DNA of 64,000 nucleotides from Onchidella celtica (lineage: Eukaryota; Mollusca; Gastropoda; Systellommatophora; Onchidiidae), in the NCBI GenBank assembly GCA_963931925.1, contig OZ007569.1:10443663-10507662 (forward strand), given 5' to 3'. Position numbers and translations under genes: made by a program. The notes beneath the pieces were generated by a model. It worked only from the letters and a program-made list of their open reading frames with translations, did no database searches and was not told the origin of the DNA. Of the stretch, positions 36,001 through 46,787 are shown piece by piece; position 1 is the stretch's first letter; every line of letters starts with the position of its first letter.

Positions 36001-39000
36001 ACATGGATGTTTACTTCATGAAGTTGGACCTGAACTCATTCAAATCAATAAGAGAATTTGTAGAGAAATTCAAGAGAAGTAATTTTCTGGGTTTTTCCTT
36101 CATGGTTATCGGGGATATAACTTTTTCAGTCTCTGTATTTACCTGTATAATACTCTTTGACAACTGAAGAATAACTCTGCAACGTTTTTAGAGATTATAT
36201 ATAATAATCTATTACTAAGCGGGAGCTATACACTAATTTTGCTGGGACTACAATTTAGACGTGATAAGTTTTCTAGCAATTTTATAGTCCCTTGGGGAAT
36301 GAAATATTTAAGTGGAATCTTGATAACTCACCTCTAGCTTGCGTTGCTTGATGCTCAATACTAAGTAGACATGTGAGTTTATTTAAAATAGAGAGTAAAA
36401 ATCAGTCAATTATATTTTTTCTTTGGGAACTGTTCAGTTTTACAAGTTTCTATTCTGGTTTTATGGGTTTTTTTCGCAGAAGAGAAGGAGCTTCACATCC
36501 TCGTCAATAATGCTGGAGTTATGATGTGCCCTCAGGACAAAACAGAAGATGGTTTTGATGTGCAGTTTCAAACCAATTATTTGGGTAAATGAAATTTCAG
36601 AAGCATGCATCAAATTTCTATATAAATTTGTTAGGGCATTGTCTTTTTAGCACTTTGCAGCCTGACATCACCGATGAGTGACACTTCCGACATTACCCTT
36701 TCTGCCTGCTGTCTACAATCAACAACAAGCACGGGTACCTCTCTATTTTGATATTGTAGAGTGATTTCCCTTATATTCTTCGGCCATTTCCAACTGTTTC
36801 CGATCAATAGTATTTCTGGCTTCGTTCACAGCGCAGGCTACATGTAGTTGGCAGAAGTTAGCAAAGTGAAAAACACCTCAGGCAGTAAAGTGTCAAAGAG
36901 TGTTTTGATTGACTTTAATATTTATTGGTGAAAATTTTTATCATTTTGCATTTGTTTCATAACATACAGTGCAATCCTGATATCTCGACATCAGTGGGAC
37001 CGTCTGACTTGTGTCGAGTAAAGAGAAAGTCGAAATAGCAGATTAGTGGTGGAAGAGAAAAAAAAGGCGGGGAGGGAGATCACACATCACCATAATGGGA
37101 AGTGTCCAATAAATAACGCAATTATGTCCCTTTTTCTTTTAATTATCGGCATATTGTCACCTGTTCCTCCAATATCACTGTTGTGCGGAGCAGTTGCGTG
37201 GCAAAGATTTACTGATATCGGAGAAATGCTGTAGCTATCAAATGCGCAGTCCTTTACTGTTGTTGTTTTTTTTTTAACCTCAACCTGACTGTTTCTTTAG
37301 AAGTGATGATACCGATACACACACAGTACGGCAGTTAACCGAGAGATCTAGGTCAAGGCCTAGTATCAACGGCGCACGAATGTTTTGTGGGGAAAAAATA
37401 ATTACTCAGCCTGTAGTACTCTGTACCTTTACTGCCGTACGCTTATGCAAGGCACTCCACACTCGCGTTACTGAAGCCAAGGGTCATCCTATGTGTCCAC
37501 ACACCCCCTCTCCTACCCCTCCCCGCCAGCACCGCAAACAGAAATAAAGTGATCTTATATGCGGGGAGTTGCGTGGGCATTTTTAGTAGCACAGTAGTAC
37601 AGTCCAATCCACTTATCTCGACATGGCTTTTCTCGACATTCTGGGTAACTCGACACAATTTTTAAGTCCCAGCCTGTTCCTTCTTTAATGCTACTAAATA
37701 TTTCCCCGTAACTCGACATGTTATTCCATTCTTTCCTCTTATATCGACACATTTCTCTCCGACTGCGGCAAAACAAGTGCACTAGATCTACCACTGTGCT
37801 ACCAAAAATGCCCACGCAACTCCCCGCATATAAGATCTCTTTATTTCTTTTTGCGGTGTTGGTGGGGAGGGGTAGGAGAGGGGTGTGTGGACACAGAGGA
37901 TGACCCTTGGCTTTAGTAACGCGAGTGTCGAGTGCCATACATACGTGCACGGCAGTAAAAGTAGGCCTACAGAGTACTACAGGTAACAGACTGAGTAATT
38001 TTTTCCCTCCTCAAAACATTCGTGCACTGTTGATACTAGGCCTTGACCTAGATCTCTTGGTTAACTGCCGTACTGTGTGTGTATCGGTATCATCACTTCT
38101 TCTGAAGAAACAGTCAGGTCGAGGTTAAAAAGAAAAAAGTAAAGCACTGCGCATATGATTGGTACGGCATTTCGCCGATATCGGCAAATCTTTTCCACGC
38201 AACTGCTCCCGCACAACAGTAATATTGGGGGAACGGGTGACAGTATGCCAATAATTAAAAGAAAAGGGGACATAATTGCGTTATCTATTGGACACTACCA
38301 ATTATGATGATGTTTGACACCCCCCTCCCCCAGCCCCCTTTTTTTTGTTCTCTTCCACCAATAATCTGCTATTTCGACTTTCTCTTTACCTGACACAAGT
38401 CAGACGGTCCCACTGATGTCGAGATATTAGGATTGCACTGTAGATCTAGTGCACTTGTTTTGCCGCGGTCGGGGAGAAATGTGTCGATATAAGAGGAAAG
38501 AACGGATCAACACGTCGAGTTACGGGGAAATATTTAGTAGCATTTAAGAAGGAATAGGTTGGGACTTAAAAATTGTGTCGAGTTACCCAGAATGTCGAGA
38601 AAAGCCATGTCAAGATCAGTGGATTGGACTGTACATTTTTATTTTATCATTTCCACTTCTATATACAGTCGACTCCACTTAAAATGAAGTCGCTTAAAAT
38701 GATCTTCTTTTAGTATGATGTTTTTCTTTTATCCTTTCCCCAATGCCTCATTTTCGTGGGAAAAAAACGCATAGTATGACATCTTTCTATCCGTTTTTAC
38801 TCTTTGTGTGATCTCATTTTGAAGTCCCAAAGAGGAAAAAAAAAAATGCTTAGTATGATTTTCCTAAACCGTGTCATGGTCAAAATACACGCCGTCATCT
38901 TTCGTAATCGTCGTTTCGCTACAGCTCATACCTGCCATTGCTCTTTGTCTGCCTCGCCTTGTTTACACCTGTTATGTCACCTACCCAGCGTGCGCCCGAG

Positions 39001-42000
39001 GCACCATGCTTACGACTGGATGTGGTCGCTTTGTCCATGAGTGTATGATTTTAATTTTATTCTGCTGGCATCACTGATCCCTCGCACTCATGCGAGCTCA
39101 AATACGTTGCCATGTATTATTCATCAGGTGGATCGATAATGCAGTATAATTAGTAAACGGTGCATCTGATATCGTAAAATTCACAGGGCCACTGATTTTA
39201 CTCAGGTCGGGCATTGAGAGCGGAGGTTACGATAGAGAGAAAAAGCAAAGGGTTACCCACGTGGATGTACTGTAATGGTTCGTTCTCACCAAACGGTCAT
39301 GTGAACACGGCCGAGCGCCCGTTTTGAAATGACTAAACATGAATATTTACCCCCAAAAATTCTTTATAAAGCGATAAAACGCCAAGCCATCCCACCTATA
39401 CCTAATTTTGGGTCGCTGAATTCAAATTTGTGCTAAAAAATAACACTTGATGAAAAAATTGTATTTTAAATTTTTCTTCAAGCATCCCGCCCGTGCTTTT
39501 TTAAGACGCAATGGGCCTGGCGGCTTGGAGTACGCGAAATTAAAGAAAAACAATCCCACGGCTGAGTGTCGTTGAAATTTTACTGCAGCGGTAAAAGTGA
39601 AAAGTCGCACGGGCGAGAGAAAATGACTCGTCTGTTGTGAGTAGGTTGGTCTGAATCCCATAATAATATGATTTAGAGAAACTGTACCGTTGTCGCTCGG
39701 CCGTGATTGCACGTCCGTTGTCGCCAGTTTGGTGTGAACGTACCGCGACACGCGTGGCCACAATTGTTTAACTTTTTTTTTTTTTAACTACGCAGTAGAG
39801 ATTCTATCGTTTTCACGGGACACGGAGCAAAGACAGTCGGCGCCAGCAAATCCACGAAGGTGTCAAATACCTTGCTCACTCGGTCACCGCGGATGGGCGA
39901 TGTTTATGTGTTCGTTTAGGCTCAGTGCTACATGATGCGAGTGTGACCAGCGGGAGGATCTTGCAGGGCTACCAACCACCACGATTTTTTCGTAATCATT
40001 ACTATTTCTAACCTCCATTACGAAATTACGATCGTAAGGAGATTTATTACTATTTTTCGGTCAACCGGTAATTTGGCCTAAAATAAATATTTTTTGGCTA
40101 CTTTTTCCAAGCGTCGCTGGCACTGCCAGCACCGCCAGCGCGAGTACTAAAAGTCAACTACTCGATGTATGATTCGATATCAAAGTTTGTTTAAATAATC
40201 GAGATTTTAACTCTTATTTCTTTGTAACTAGTGCGACCGGGCGAGTATTATATGTCGACAAATTTATTTTAAAAGCCGATAGTCGCCAATATGATGTCTG
40301 CACACCTCTGTTTTAAACTTCTTTGTTGTTGATGAACCGTGCGGATTTTGACTTGGGAGTTTCAAATTTAAGTGTTTTTACTTGGAGTTCTAGACTAGAT
40401 AGGCGTGTATTTAGATCTAGCTTTTAATTCTACAGGCACCAGTTTATTTCTGTGGATATTAGACCAGTGGCCAGTAAAAATGCCTCCTACTAAGCCAGCT
40501 GCAAAGAAACCTCGCGTTGAGCAGAAGTTCAAAACGGACTACTCTACGTCATGGCCTTTCATTACTTCATCGAAGCTGAGCGACTGTCACGCATTTTGCA
40601 AGACATGTGGCACTGACATTCTCATCTCTCACGGAGGCCGCGACGACATAAGAAAGCATGTTAAGTCTAACAAACACCAGCTGAGAACCAATGCGCAGAG
40701 TCAAACCAGACCCGTGGATTCTGTTTTCGTTGACACCTCGACTGTGGATTTTGGGAACAAAGTTACAAATGCCGAAATGCTGTTCATGAAGTTTCTTGTG
40801 GAGCACAACATCCCCATTTCTGCCTCTGACCACGCTGGGGAGCTTTTTAGAGCCATGTTTCCAGACTCCAAGATTGCAGCAAAATATGGCAGCGCACGCA
40901 CAAAGACGACTGCAATTCTAAAAGCTGACAGCCTACAACTCAGCAAGGAGTTAGCGGGGAGGATGCGGGCACAACCATTTTCATTGGCAACAGATGGGAG
41001 TAATGACAGTGGGTGCAATCAACTCTATCCTCTGGTTGTCAGAACCTACAGCCCCGACGATGGGAAAGTGTTAACGGATGTACTTCACATTGCAGAATGC
41101 AAGGAGTCTTCAACTGGAGAGCACATATTCAACATCCTTGACGATGGCTTAAAGAAACATTCCATTCCGTGGTCCAACTGTGTATCGTTTGGATGTGACA
41201 ATGCATCTGTGATGACTGGGAAACATAAAGGGGTGGCTGCATTCATTAAAAAGAAGAACCCTGACGTCATGCTTCAAGGCTGCCCATGCCACCTCCTTCA
41301 CATAGCAGCAAAGCAAGGAAACTCACAATTGAAAGTTAGTGTGGAGGACATCCTGGTTGACATCTATTACTATTTCGACAAAAGTGCCAAGAGGAGGAAT
41401 GAGTTCGAAAAGTTCCAGGTGGAGACTGGGGTGGAGCTGTCCAAGATTCTGAAACATGGAGCAACACGATGGCTGTCATTATCGATGTGCGTTTCTCGTC
41501 TGTTACAACAGTGGCCTGCTCTGGAAGCCTTTTTCAGTGCAGAGACAAACCCAACACCCAGACTTGAACGAATTGTGGCCTTCTTTGCAGATCCAATGTC
41601 CAAAGCTTACTGCCTCTTTCTGAACAACGCCATTCCTGTATTCATCAAAGCCAACACCTTTCTGCAGAAAGAAGATACAGTGTTCCACCAAATGCAGGAG
41701 TCCCTTCAAGACGTCTTCCTGGAACTCCTGATCAGATTTGTGAAGCCCAAGGTTGTACAAGACTGCACCAATGTGTTTGAAGTAAGACATGCAGAGAGGA
41801 GTAACCAGAAACACAGACAAGACATCATAGTCGGCAAAGAAGTCAGGAATTACATTAACAAGATGAAAGAAGGCGGCAAGATTTCAAGTGATGATGAGAA
41901 AGCTTTCTATGGTGAAGTGAGATTTTTTTTCTCAGAAGCCTGCACTTACATTTCTGACAAACTGCCCCTGCAAGACAAAACTCTAGCCCATGCCCAAGTG

Positions 42001-45000
42001 CTTGATGTGAAGAGCAGACTGGACCAGTCCTATAACTCACTTGAACATTTTGTGAAGAAGTTCCCATGCTTGGTTTCTACAGAGGAGAGGGACGTTCTGG
42101 AGGTGGAGTTCTCAATATACCAGGCGGACAAGCTCAACTCATCTATCTGCAATGCTGAAAGAGTGGATGTTGCCTGGCATTTGATCTCACAGCTGAAAGA
42201 TGATAAAGGCCAGCCCAAGTTCAAGTCTCTTTGCAAAGCCATGTTGGGGCTGTGTGTGATCCCCCACAGCAATGCTGGATGTGAGAGAGTTTTCAGTTTA
42301 GTACGGAAGGCCAAGACTGAGTTCCGAGCATCTATGTCAACTGAAGTCCTCTCATCCCTGATGATCCAGAGAGTCAGAATGCTGTCAAGAGAGGACGTGT
42401 GCTACAAGTCCAAGTTCACAAAGGAGCAGCTGAGGCAAGCAAAGAGTGCTTGCAGGCTCTCCAAAGCATAAGTTAACTTCAAGTTGTGAAGTAACAGTGT
42501 ACATATTGTAAATAGTATAGGCCTAGCTGGTCACTTGATGTTGTGCATGTACAGTGTAAATAGAATGTAAATACAGTGGATTCAAGTTTATATGCCATGT
42601 TGAAGATGATCAGATGGAGATAAAAAGTTAAAACCAACATTTGAGGATCACTGGTGAGTTTATTAAAAAAAAAGCAATTCATACAGGAAGGAGTTCCTTA
42701 CTTTGGCCCCACTATGACAAAATGAAGGGCAATCTGAATTAAAGTAATAGTAGTTTTCAGTGGTGTTAAAGTAAGCAACTTCTCCTCCTTTAAAAACATT
42801 GTCCATTTTTAATGTCTCTGTAGATTTTAATACTAAATTATCGCCATCCGGTAAGATGAGTACTTTTACTAAAATTTTTTACATATTACTAATTTTCTTC
42901 ATGGTCATTACTAAAAACTGTGGAGAGGGGTTGGCAGCCCTGGTCTTGTATGATATTCACATTTAAATAAATTTAATAATACAGGAAAATGCAAGCTATG
43001 TTTGTTTGGTTGGCGTATCTTGCATACTGACAGTAATATAACAACATAATGTTAAGTTGACTGACAGGTAATATTGTGTGCTAATTTTTGCCCTTTGGTT
43101 ATAATGGAAACAGAACATTTTGCTTAGAAATGTTCAGACACCATCGCTTTGGGTGAATATTTTTTTCCTTCTAAACAATATCCCCTCACACACCCTAATA
43201 CACATTGGCCTACACACAAAAAATATCCCCTCCTTAGAAAAAAACAACCAAAGGTCACCTACATAACAATACTGCTTCCATCATTTATCAACATAGTTTA
43301 TATAAGGTAGATAACTTAATAATGCTTAAGATGATTTAACGGATAATAAGATGTTAAATTTCATGTCCCCTGGACATCATCTTAAGCAATGTCCACTGTA
43401 CAGTGTATCAGAAATCATGCAAACATTTCTTTACTCAGGAAATTTGTGTGTGTGCATGAGAAAACCCGGCATAAGTCGGCAACATGACATTTTGAGTTCT
43501 GTACATATAATAAAAGACAAGACATTTCTGATAAATTGAAGACAATGACCCCTCTAAAACAAGATTTTGAGAAAATGGCATTTAATCCTATAAGTGGCAA
43601 TAGCTAATTGACCAAGTAATATTGGAGTGATTGCTGTTAGGAGACCATAGTCTAATGACTAAGCAGTTATAGAAATCATAGTGAGTAGTGTTCACTGCTC
43701 ATCTACAGTTTACCCTGTAACATGCCACGGTCCCCCAGCAACAGCCAAGTCGGAAGTTTTTGGATCTTGTTAGGAGACCGTCGTCTAATTACAAAGCCGT
43801 TATAGAGATCATACTGAGTAGTGTTCACTGCTCGTCTACAGTTTACCCTGTAACATGCCACGGTCCCCTAAACAACAGCCAAGTTGGAAGTTTGTGTCAG
43901 ACTCATATTTTCACTTCAAAGCCGTTTTTCTCAAAATCAGCTCTGCCGACTTATACCGGGTTTTCTCATGCACACTCACATTTATTATATGGATGAATTA
44001 TGAATTAAAGATTCAGAATAAAATGTCTGGGAAATATTACAGGTCCTTTCCTTTTGACCGAATTGTTGTTGGACGTGTTGAAAAAGAGTGCACCCAGTCG
44101 AATTATCAACACAACAGCTTCAGCACAGAATTTGGGAGATATCAATTTTGAGGACATTAATCATGAGAACAAAGAATACAGTTCTGGAGAAATGTATGCC
44201 CAGAGCAAACTGGCTGTGGTACTGAATACCTTCCACTTGGCTGAGAGACTGAAAGGTAAATTTGTATGGTGTATAGATACTTCAGATATTCTGGAGATGG
44301 ATGTCTTGTTCACTTTTGCCCACTTAACAGGAGGACAAGTAACAGCATGGGGAAGTTCTTACTTAAATTTATTCTTAGATAGATTACCCACTTTCTAATC
44401 CCTGTTAAGCATAACATTTTAAAATGAGCTGTGATGGTTGTTAACCCTTTGAATACTGGTCCCCCTGTCCTTATGAACCCCTGTCCCTGGTCCCCCAGCC
44501 CAAAATTGCCATTTTCATAGATAGTAATATAATGATGGAAACACACAACAAACACAACATTGATGGATAGGGAGCAAATGTGAGTATTATAGAATGTTTT
44601 TTCTTATCTTTTATCTCCAGTATTGGGTCTTGGTATACCAGTTGGTCCAGCACGTTGAGCCCCATTTGATACATAAAAATACTTTGCATTCTGTGCATTC
44701 ATCACGAAAATTTCACAAAAAACCTCACTAAACTACGCGCCGGCTTCTAGTTTCTCTTTGTTTACAACTGGGAATGATAAATGGCGGCCAAACGCAACTT
44801 TTGATGATGTAGGAGCACAAATATGCGGTGTCACCCTTCTGACCGCTGTACCTGTCAGTAGTGTATATATTGCCATAGAATTTGATCGGTGTACCGGGCA
44901 ATAGTGTTCAAAGGGTTAACACAGCATAGTTTGTAAGTTTGGATTTGATCATTTGATCTTCAGTGTTGCCTTTGTGTCAAGACAGCTACATTTTCTTTAT

Positions 45001-46787
45001 TGATAGAAATTAGAATTAGATGAAATAAGTCACACAGGCAGGTCATGTACCACAAGCGTTTCACTGAAGTCTTAACTCTGCATCGAACACCAGTTTTATG
45101 AAATGAAGAATCCAGTTCATGCTGAAATTGAATTAAGATAAATAGCGTTTACATTTTGTTTTCAGACACCAAGGTGATTTGTAATGCGGTCAACCCTGGT
45201 GTATGCAACACAGATATTTATCGCCATCTCCCACTGAAGTCAAAGTCGTTCATTCGATTCAGTTTTGCACCATTTATGTGGTTGCTGATGAAATTTGCCG
45301 AAGATGGAGCTCAGATTGCCATATACTGTGCCACAGCTGATGAGGTGGCTGAAGTCACTGGCAAGCACTTCAAGTGAGTATTTTCGCACAATATCCCAAA
45401 TGTCTCAGTTGAAGAAAAATAAGTACAATGGAATCCTCTTAATTCAGACTCTGATAATCTGAATTTCCTTTTGTCATAGTAATCTTAGAATCTGTTCTTT
45501 TCCCCTTTATCTTTGTTTGAGAATATCTGAAGAATTTGAATTCAGACAGCTCAATTTCTGATCATTCGAATTTATCAAGATTACACACCCCCCATGTAAA
45601 TTTGGATTTCCCACTCCCCTGAAAATCCCAGTACCCATATACAAAGCCGTGTTGAACAACTCATTGTGGAGGCGATCTAGATCTATTCTAGGGGAATGAA
45701 GAGAGTAGGGGTAACGTAAATGTAGCAGGTAAGGCTGTAGGGCTCAAGAAACAAAGATTTATGTGATGACCTTCCTACTGTCGTGAGAGATACATACTTG
45801 GGGAGGGTGGTACATGTAGGAGATGGAGATAATCCTAACAGGTCACTGTTAGTGAAAATAAGTTCCAGCAAGTTGAATAATGCATAAGGTAGTAAGTATG
45901 GATTTGTATTCTGACCGTCCAATTTGTCGATTGTTGATGTCACCCTATCTCATCTTTTTGTGCCTTCCATACCTACATGATTCATACGGACATGGCAGGG
46001 TTGGACAACAGAGGTCACTGGAAGGGTGCAATTATGTGGCAAATAGTTTGATAGTAGATATTTTCCCTGCTCAGACATAAATTGAAGTCAAACCCATATC
46101 CTGATGAGTCATCAGATGAAGCAGACTCTACTGTATCACCCTTAAACTTTCAGAATGAAGAATCAGAACTCTTTAACTTTTAAGGGCATGATATGAAGAG
46201 CTTGAAAAACTGCTACGAAAGTGGTCTTCATTTAAAAAAAATATAAACTCAACAAAATGCAATGTATGACAACAAACTGAAATGAAGAATCACACTATTT
46301 ACAATATCGGATGAGATGCTTTATGCATATGGTTGCATGTAAGACATGATACCACCATTCACAAGAGTAGCAAGGCACATTAGTTTCTGACTAACAAAAT
46401 GTATAGTAAAATCAAAATGGAGAGCTGCAAGATCATCTAGTTTTCCATATATTTCCTGAAATCCTTTCCATGCCTTCTCTTTATAAATAATCGTATGATA
46501 AATTTTTCATATTTCATGTTTGAAATAATGTCTCTTTAATTTCAATCACTTTCAACAGGGATTGCAAGGAGGAAGAATTGACTGGTAAGTGCCAAGAGAA
46601 ATTGCTCCAAGAGCAGCTCTATCAAGCATCCATCAAGTGGACCAAACAAGTTCTGCAGGCAGTCACAGCCAATGCTGAAGGGAAGGCTGAAGATGAAGAA
46701 AATGCAGAAACTAAAGATGATGCATCTGCTGATAACGCTGAAAACAAGAAAGTTACAGAATCTAAAATGGAAAGAGTTACACTGTGA
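33087..46787 (+). CDS. Retinol dehydrogenase 11-14-like short-chain dehydrogenase, seven coding exons, 382 residues
   Basis: Exons: 33087-33205, 34745-34863, 35923-36078, 36480-36584, 44043-44255, 45166-45373 and 46559-46787. All borders are GT-AG and the 1,149-bp sum is in frame. The protein starts [11 protein letters not shown]; residues about 24-38 form a membrane anchor. The Rossmann nucleotide motif is TGANGCIG (62-69), NNAG is at 141-144, the active-site YAQSK at 218-222 and NPG at 247-249. A Lys/Glu/Asp-rich tail ends in MERVTL. SDR7C members reduce or oxidise retinoids and other lipid aldehydes with NADP(H) at the ER or mitochondrial membrane. Two departures stand out: Cys67 replaces the middle Gly of TGxxxGxG, and TTAS (190-193) stands where family members have VSS with the catalytic Ser. 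Substrate cannot be predicted. The exon 2 donor (GAG/GTTTTT) is weak. Confidence 0.9.
33206..34744. other. RDH intron 1: homopolymer tracts and an old LINE tail
   Basis: It contains a C run near 33422-33440, a G run near 33699-33713 and, at about 34330-34560, a plus-strand LINE C-terminal remnant. The remnant reads [12 protein letters not shown], then a basic stretch, then [10 protein letters not shown], resembling the extreme C-terminus of APE-type LINE proteins. Otherwise nothing is recognised. Confidence 0.55.
34864..35922. other. RDH intron 2, with a base-composition island at about 35246-35806
   Basis: The block begins GTGTAACAGCTGAGG and ends near CCAGTGTAACAAG. It is richer in C and A than its flanks and contains TATATATATAAAC near 35503 and AATAAA near 35340. 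It could be a solo LTR or another insertion, but no target duplication or second copy was seen. Confidence 0.35.
36967..38631. mobile_element. Two interleaved Tigger/pogo-like palindromic elements (order A1-B1-A2-B2)
   Basis: Element A has ends CAGTGCAATCC at 36967 and its inverse at 38440, each flanked by TA. Its arms (36967-37597 and about 37796-38440) are inverted copies at roughly 85-90 percent identity. Element B has ends CAGTCCAATCC at 37600 and its inverse at 38631, also flanked by TA. Its halves (37600-37795 and 38441-38631) are inverted copies of each other. B1 forms the spacer between the A arms, and A2 lies between the two B halves. CTCGACAT-type repeats near the ends are typical of Tigger/pogo termini. 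No transposase ORF. Confidence 0.8.
39277..39744. mobile_element. TIR element of about 468 bp, family unknown
   Basis: The left end GGTTCGTTCTCACCAAACGG and reverse-complemented right end GGTACGTTCACACCAAACTG agree at 17 of 20 positions. CACGGCCGAGCG lies subterminally on both sides. No target duplication is evident and no ORF encodes a transposase. Confidence 0.6.
39964..42942 (+). mobile_element. Apparently complete hAT transposon, 2,979 bp
   Basis: The 14-bp TIRs are CAGGGCTACCAACC (39964-39977) and GGTTGGCAGCCCTG (42929-42942), with one mismatch between them. Direct flanks are ATCTTG and GTCTTG, a 6-bp duplication with one mismatch; no 8-bp duplication fits. Subterminal GTAAT/ATTAC motifs are frequent at both ends. 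The interior is one uninterrupted transposase gene. It sits in RDH intron 4 in the sense orientation. An intact ORF and near-perfect TIRs point to a recent insertion. Confidence 0.88.
40480..42471 (+). CDS. hAT transposase, intact, 663 residues
   Basis: The ATG at 40480 (context GTAAAAATGCC, protein [12 protein letters not shown]) is the first Met of the frame; the 25 codons upstream lack ATG. A basic N-terminus is followed by a BED-like finger ([11 protein letters not shown], then RKHVKSNKH, about residues 36-67). The RNase H-fold core has LATDGSND with Asp172 and [12 protein letters not shown] with Asp240. CPCHLLH at about 269-275 and GATRWLS follow. The C-terminal dimerisation region contains [19 protein letters not shown], with the catalytic Glu at about 602. 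The D-D-E set and length are those of a working hAT transposase, and no stop or frameshift interrupts it. It excises and reinserts its own element and could mobilise related MITEs. Activity is unproven. Confidence 0.93.
   Translation: MPPTKPAAKKPRVEQKFKTDYSTSWPFITSSKLSDCHAFCKTCGTDILISHGGRDDIRKHVKSNKHQLRTNAQSQTRPVDSVFVDTSTVDFGNKVTNAEMLFMKFLVEHNIPISASDHAGELFRAMFPDSKIAAKYGSARTKTTAILKADSLQLSKELAGRMRAQPFSLATDGSNDSGCNQLYPLVVRTYSPDDGKVLTDVLHIAECKESSTGEHIFNILDDGLKKHSIPWSNCVSFGCDNASVMTGKHKGVAAFIKKKNPDVMLQGCPCHLLHIAAKQGNSQLKVSVEDILVDIYYYFDKSAKRRNEFEKFQVETGVELSKILKHGATRWLSLSMCVSRLLQQWPALEAFFSAETNPTPRLERIVAFFADPMSKAYCLFLNNAIPVFIKANTFLQKEDTVFHQMQESLQDVFLELLIRFVKPKVVQDCTNVFEVRHAERSNQKHRQDIIVGKEVRNYINKMKEGGKISSDDEKAFYGEVRFFFSEACTYISDKLPLQDKTLAHAQVLDVKSRLDQSYNSLEHFVKKFPCLVSTEERDVLEVEFSIYQADKLNSSICNAERVDVAWHLISQLKDDKGQPKFKSLCKAMLGLCVIPHSNAGCERVFSLVRKAKTEFRASMSTEVLSSLMIQRVRMLSREDVCYKSKFTKEQLRQAKSACRLSKA
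43440..43990. mobile_element. MITE with ~55-bp TIRs enclosing a 133-bp tandem duplication
   Basis: The inverted arms share GCATGAGAAAACCCGG then (C/T)ATAAGTCGGC (left about 43440-43500, right about 43930-43990). Between them a 133-bp unit beginning GTTAGGAGACC starts at 43636 and again at 43769, containing TGTTCACTGCTC and TTTACCCTGTAACATGCCAC. No ORF of note. It ends about 50 bases before RDH exon 5. Confidence 0.7.
44441..44919. mobile_element. piggyBac-type MITE (TTAA target site)
   Basis: The left end is TTAACCCTTTGAATACTG and the right end, reverse-complemented, is TTAACCCTTTGAACACTA. TTAA at both borders is the piggyBac target duplication, and the CCCTTTG start is typical of piggyBac termini. 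No transposase. It lies in RDH intron 5. Confidence 0.82.
45374..46558. other. RDH intron 6: no gene seen
   Basis: Non-coding, between TTCAA/GTGAGT and TTTCAACAG/GGAT. A stretch near 45428-45590 (GGAATCCTCTTAATTCAGAC, with later AATTCAGACAGC) resembles a decayed Tigger-like remnant. Nothing else is recognised. Confidence 0.4.

Larger units (their letters stand above)
36585..44042. other. RDH intron 4: 7.46-kb transposon nest
   Basis: The intron is bounded by TTGG/GTAAAT and ATATTACAG/GTCC. In order it holds the interleaved Tigger/pogo-like palindromes (36967-38631), a further CAGTCGACTCC-type terminus at 38666, a TIR element at 39277-39744, the complete hAT element at 39964-42942 and a MITE at about 43440-43990. 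The longest of the six introns of this gene, its length is almost wholly due to these insertions. Confidence 0.85.

Noticed and set aside
38804-39077. Possible Tigger transposase fragment next to the CAGTCGACTCC terminus
   Set aside because: No DDE or HTH motif can be read in any frame.
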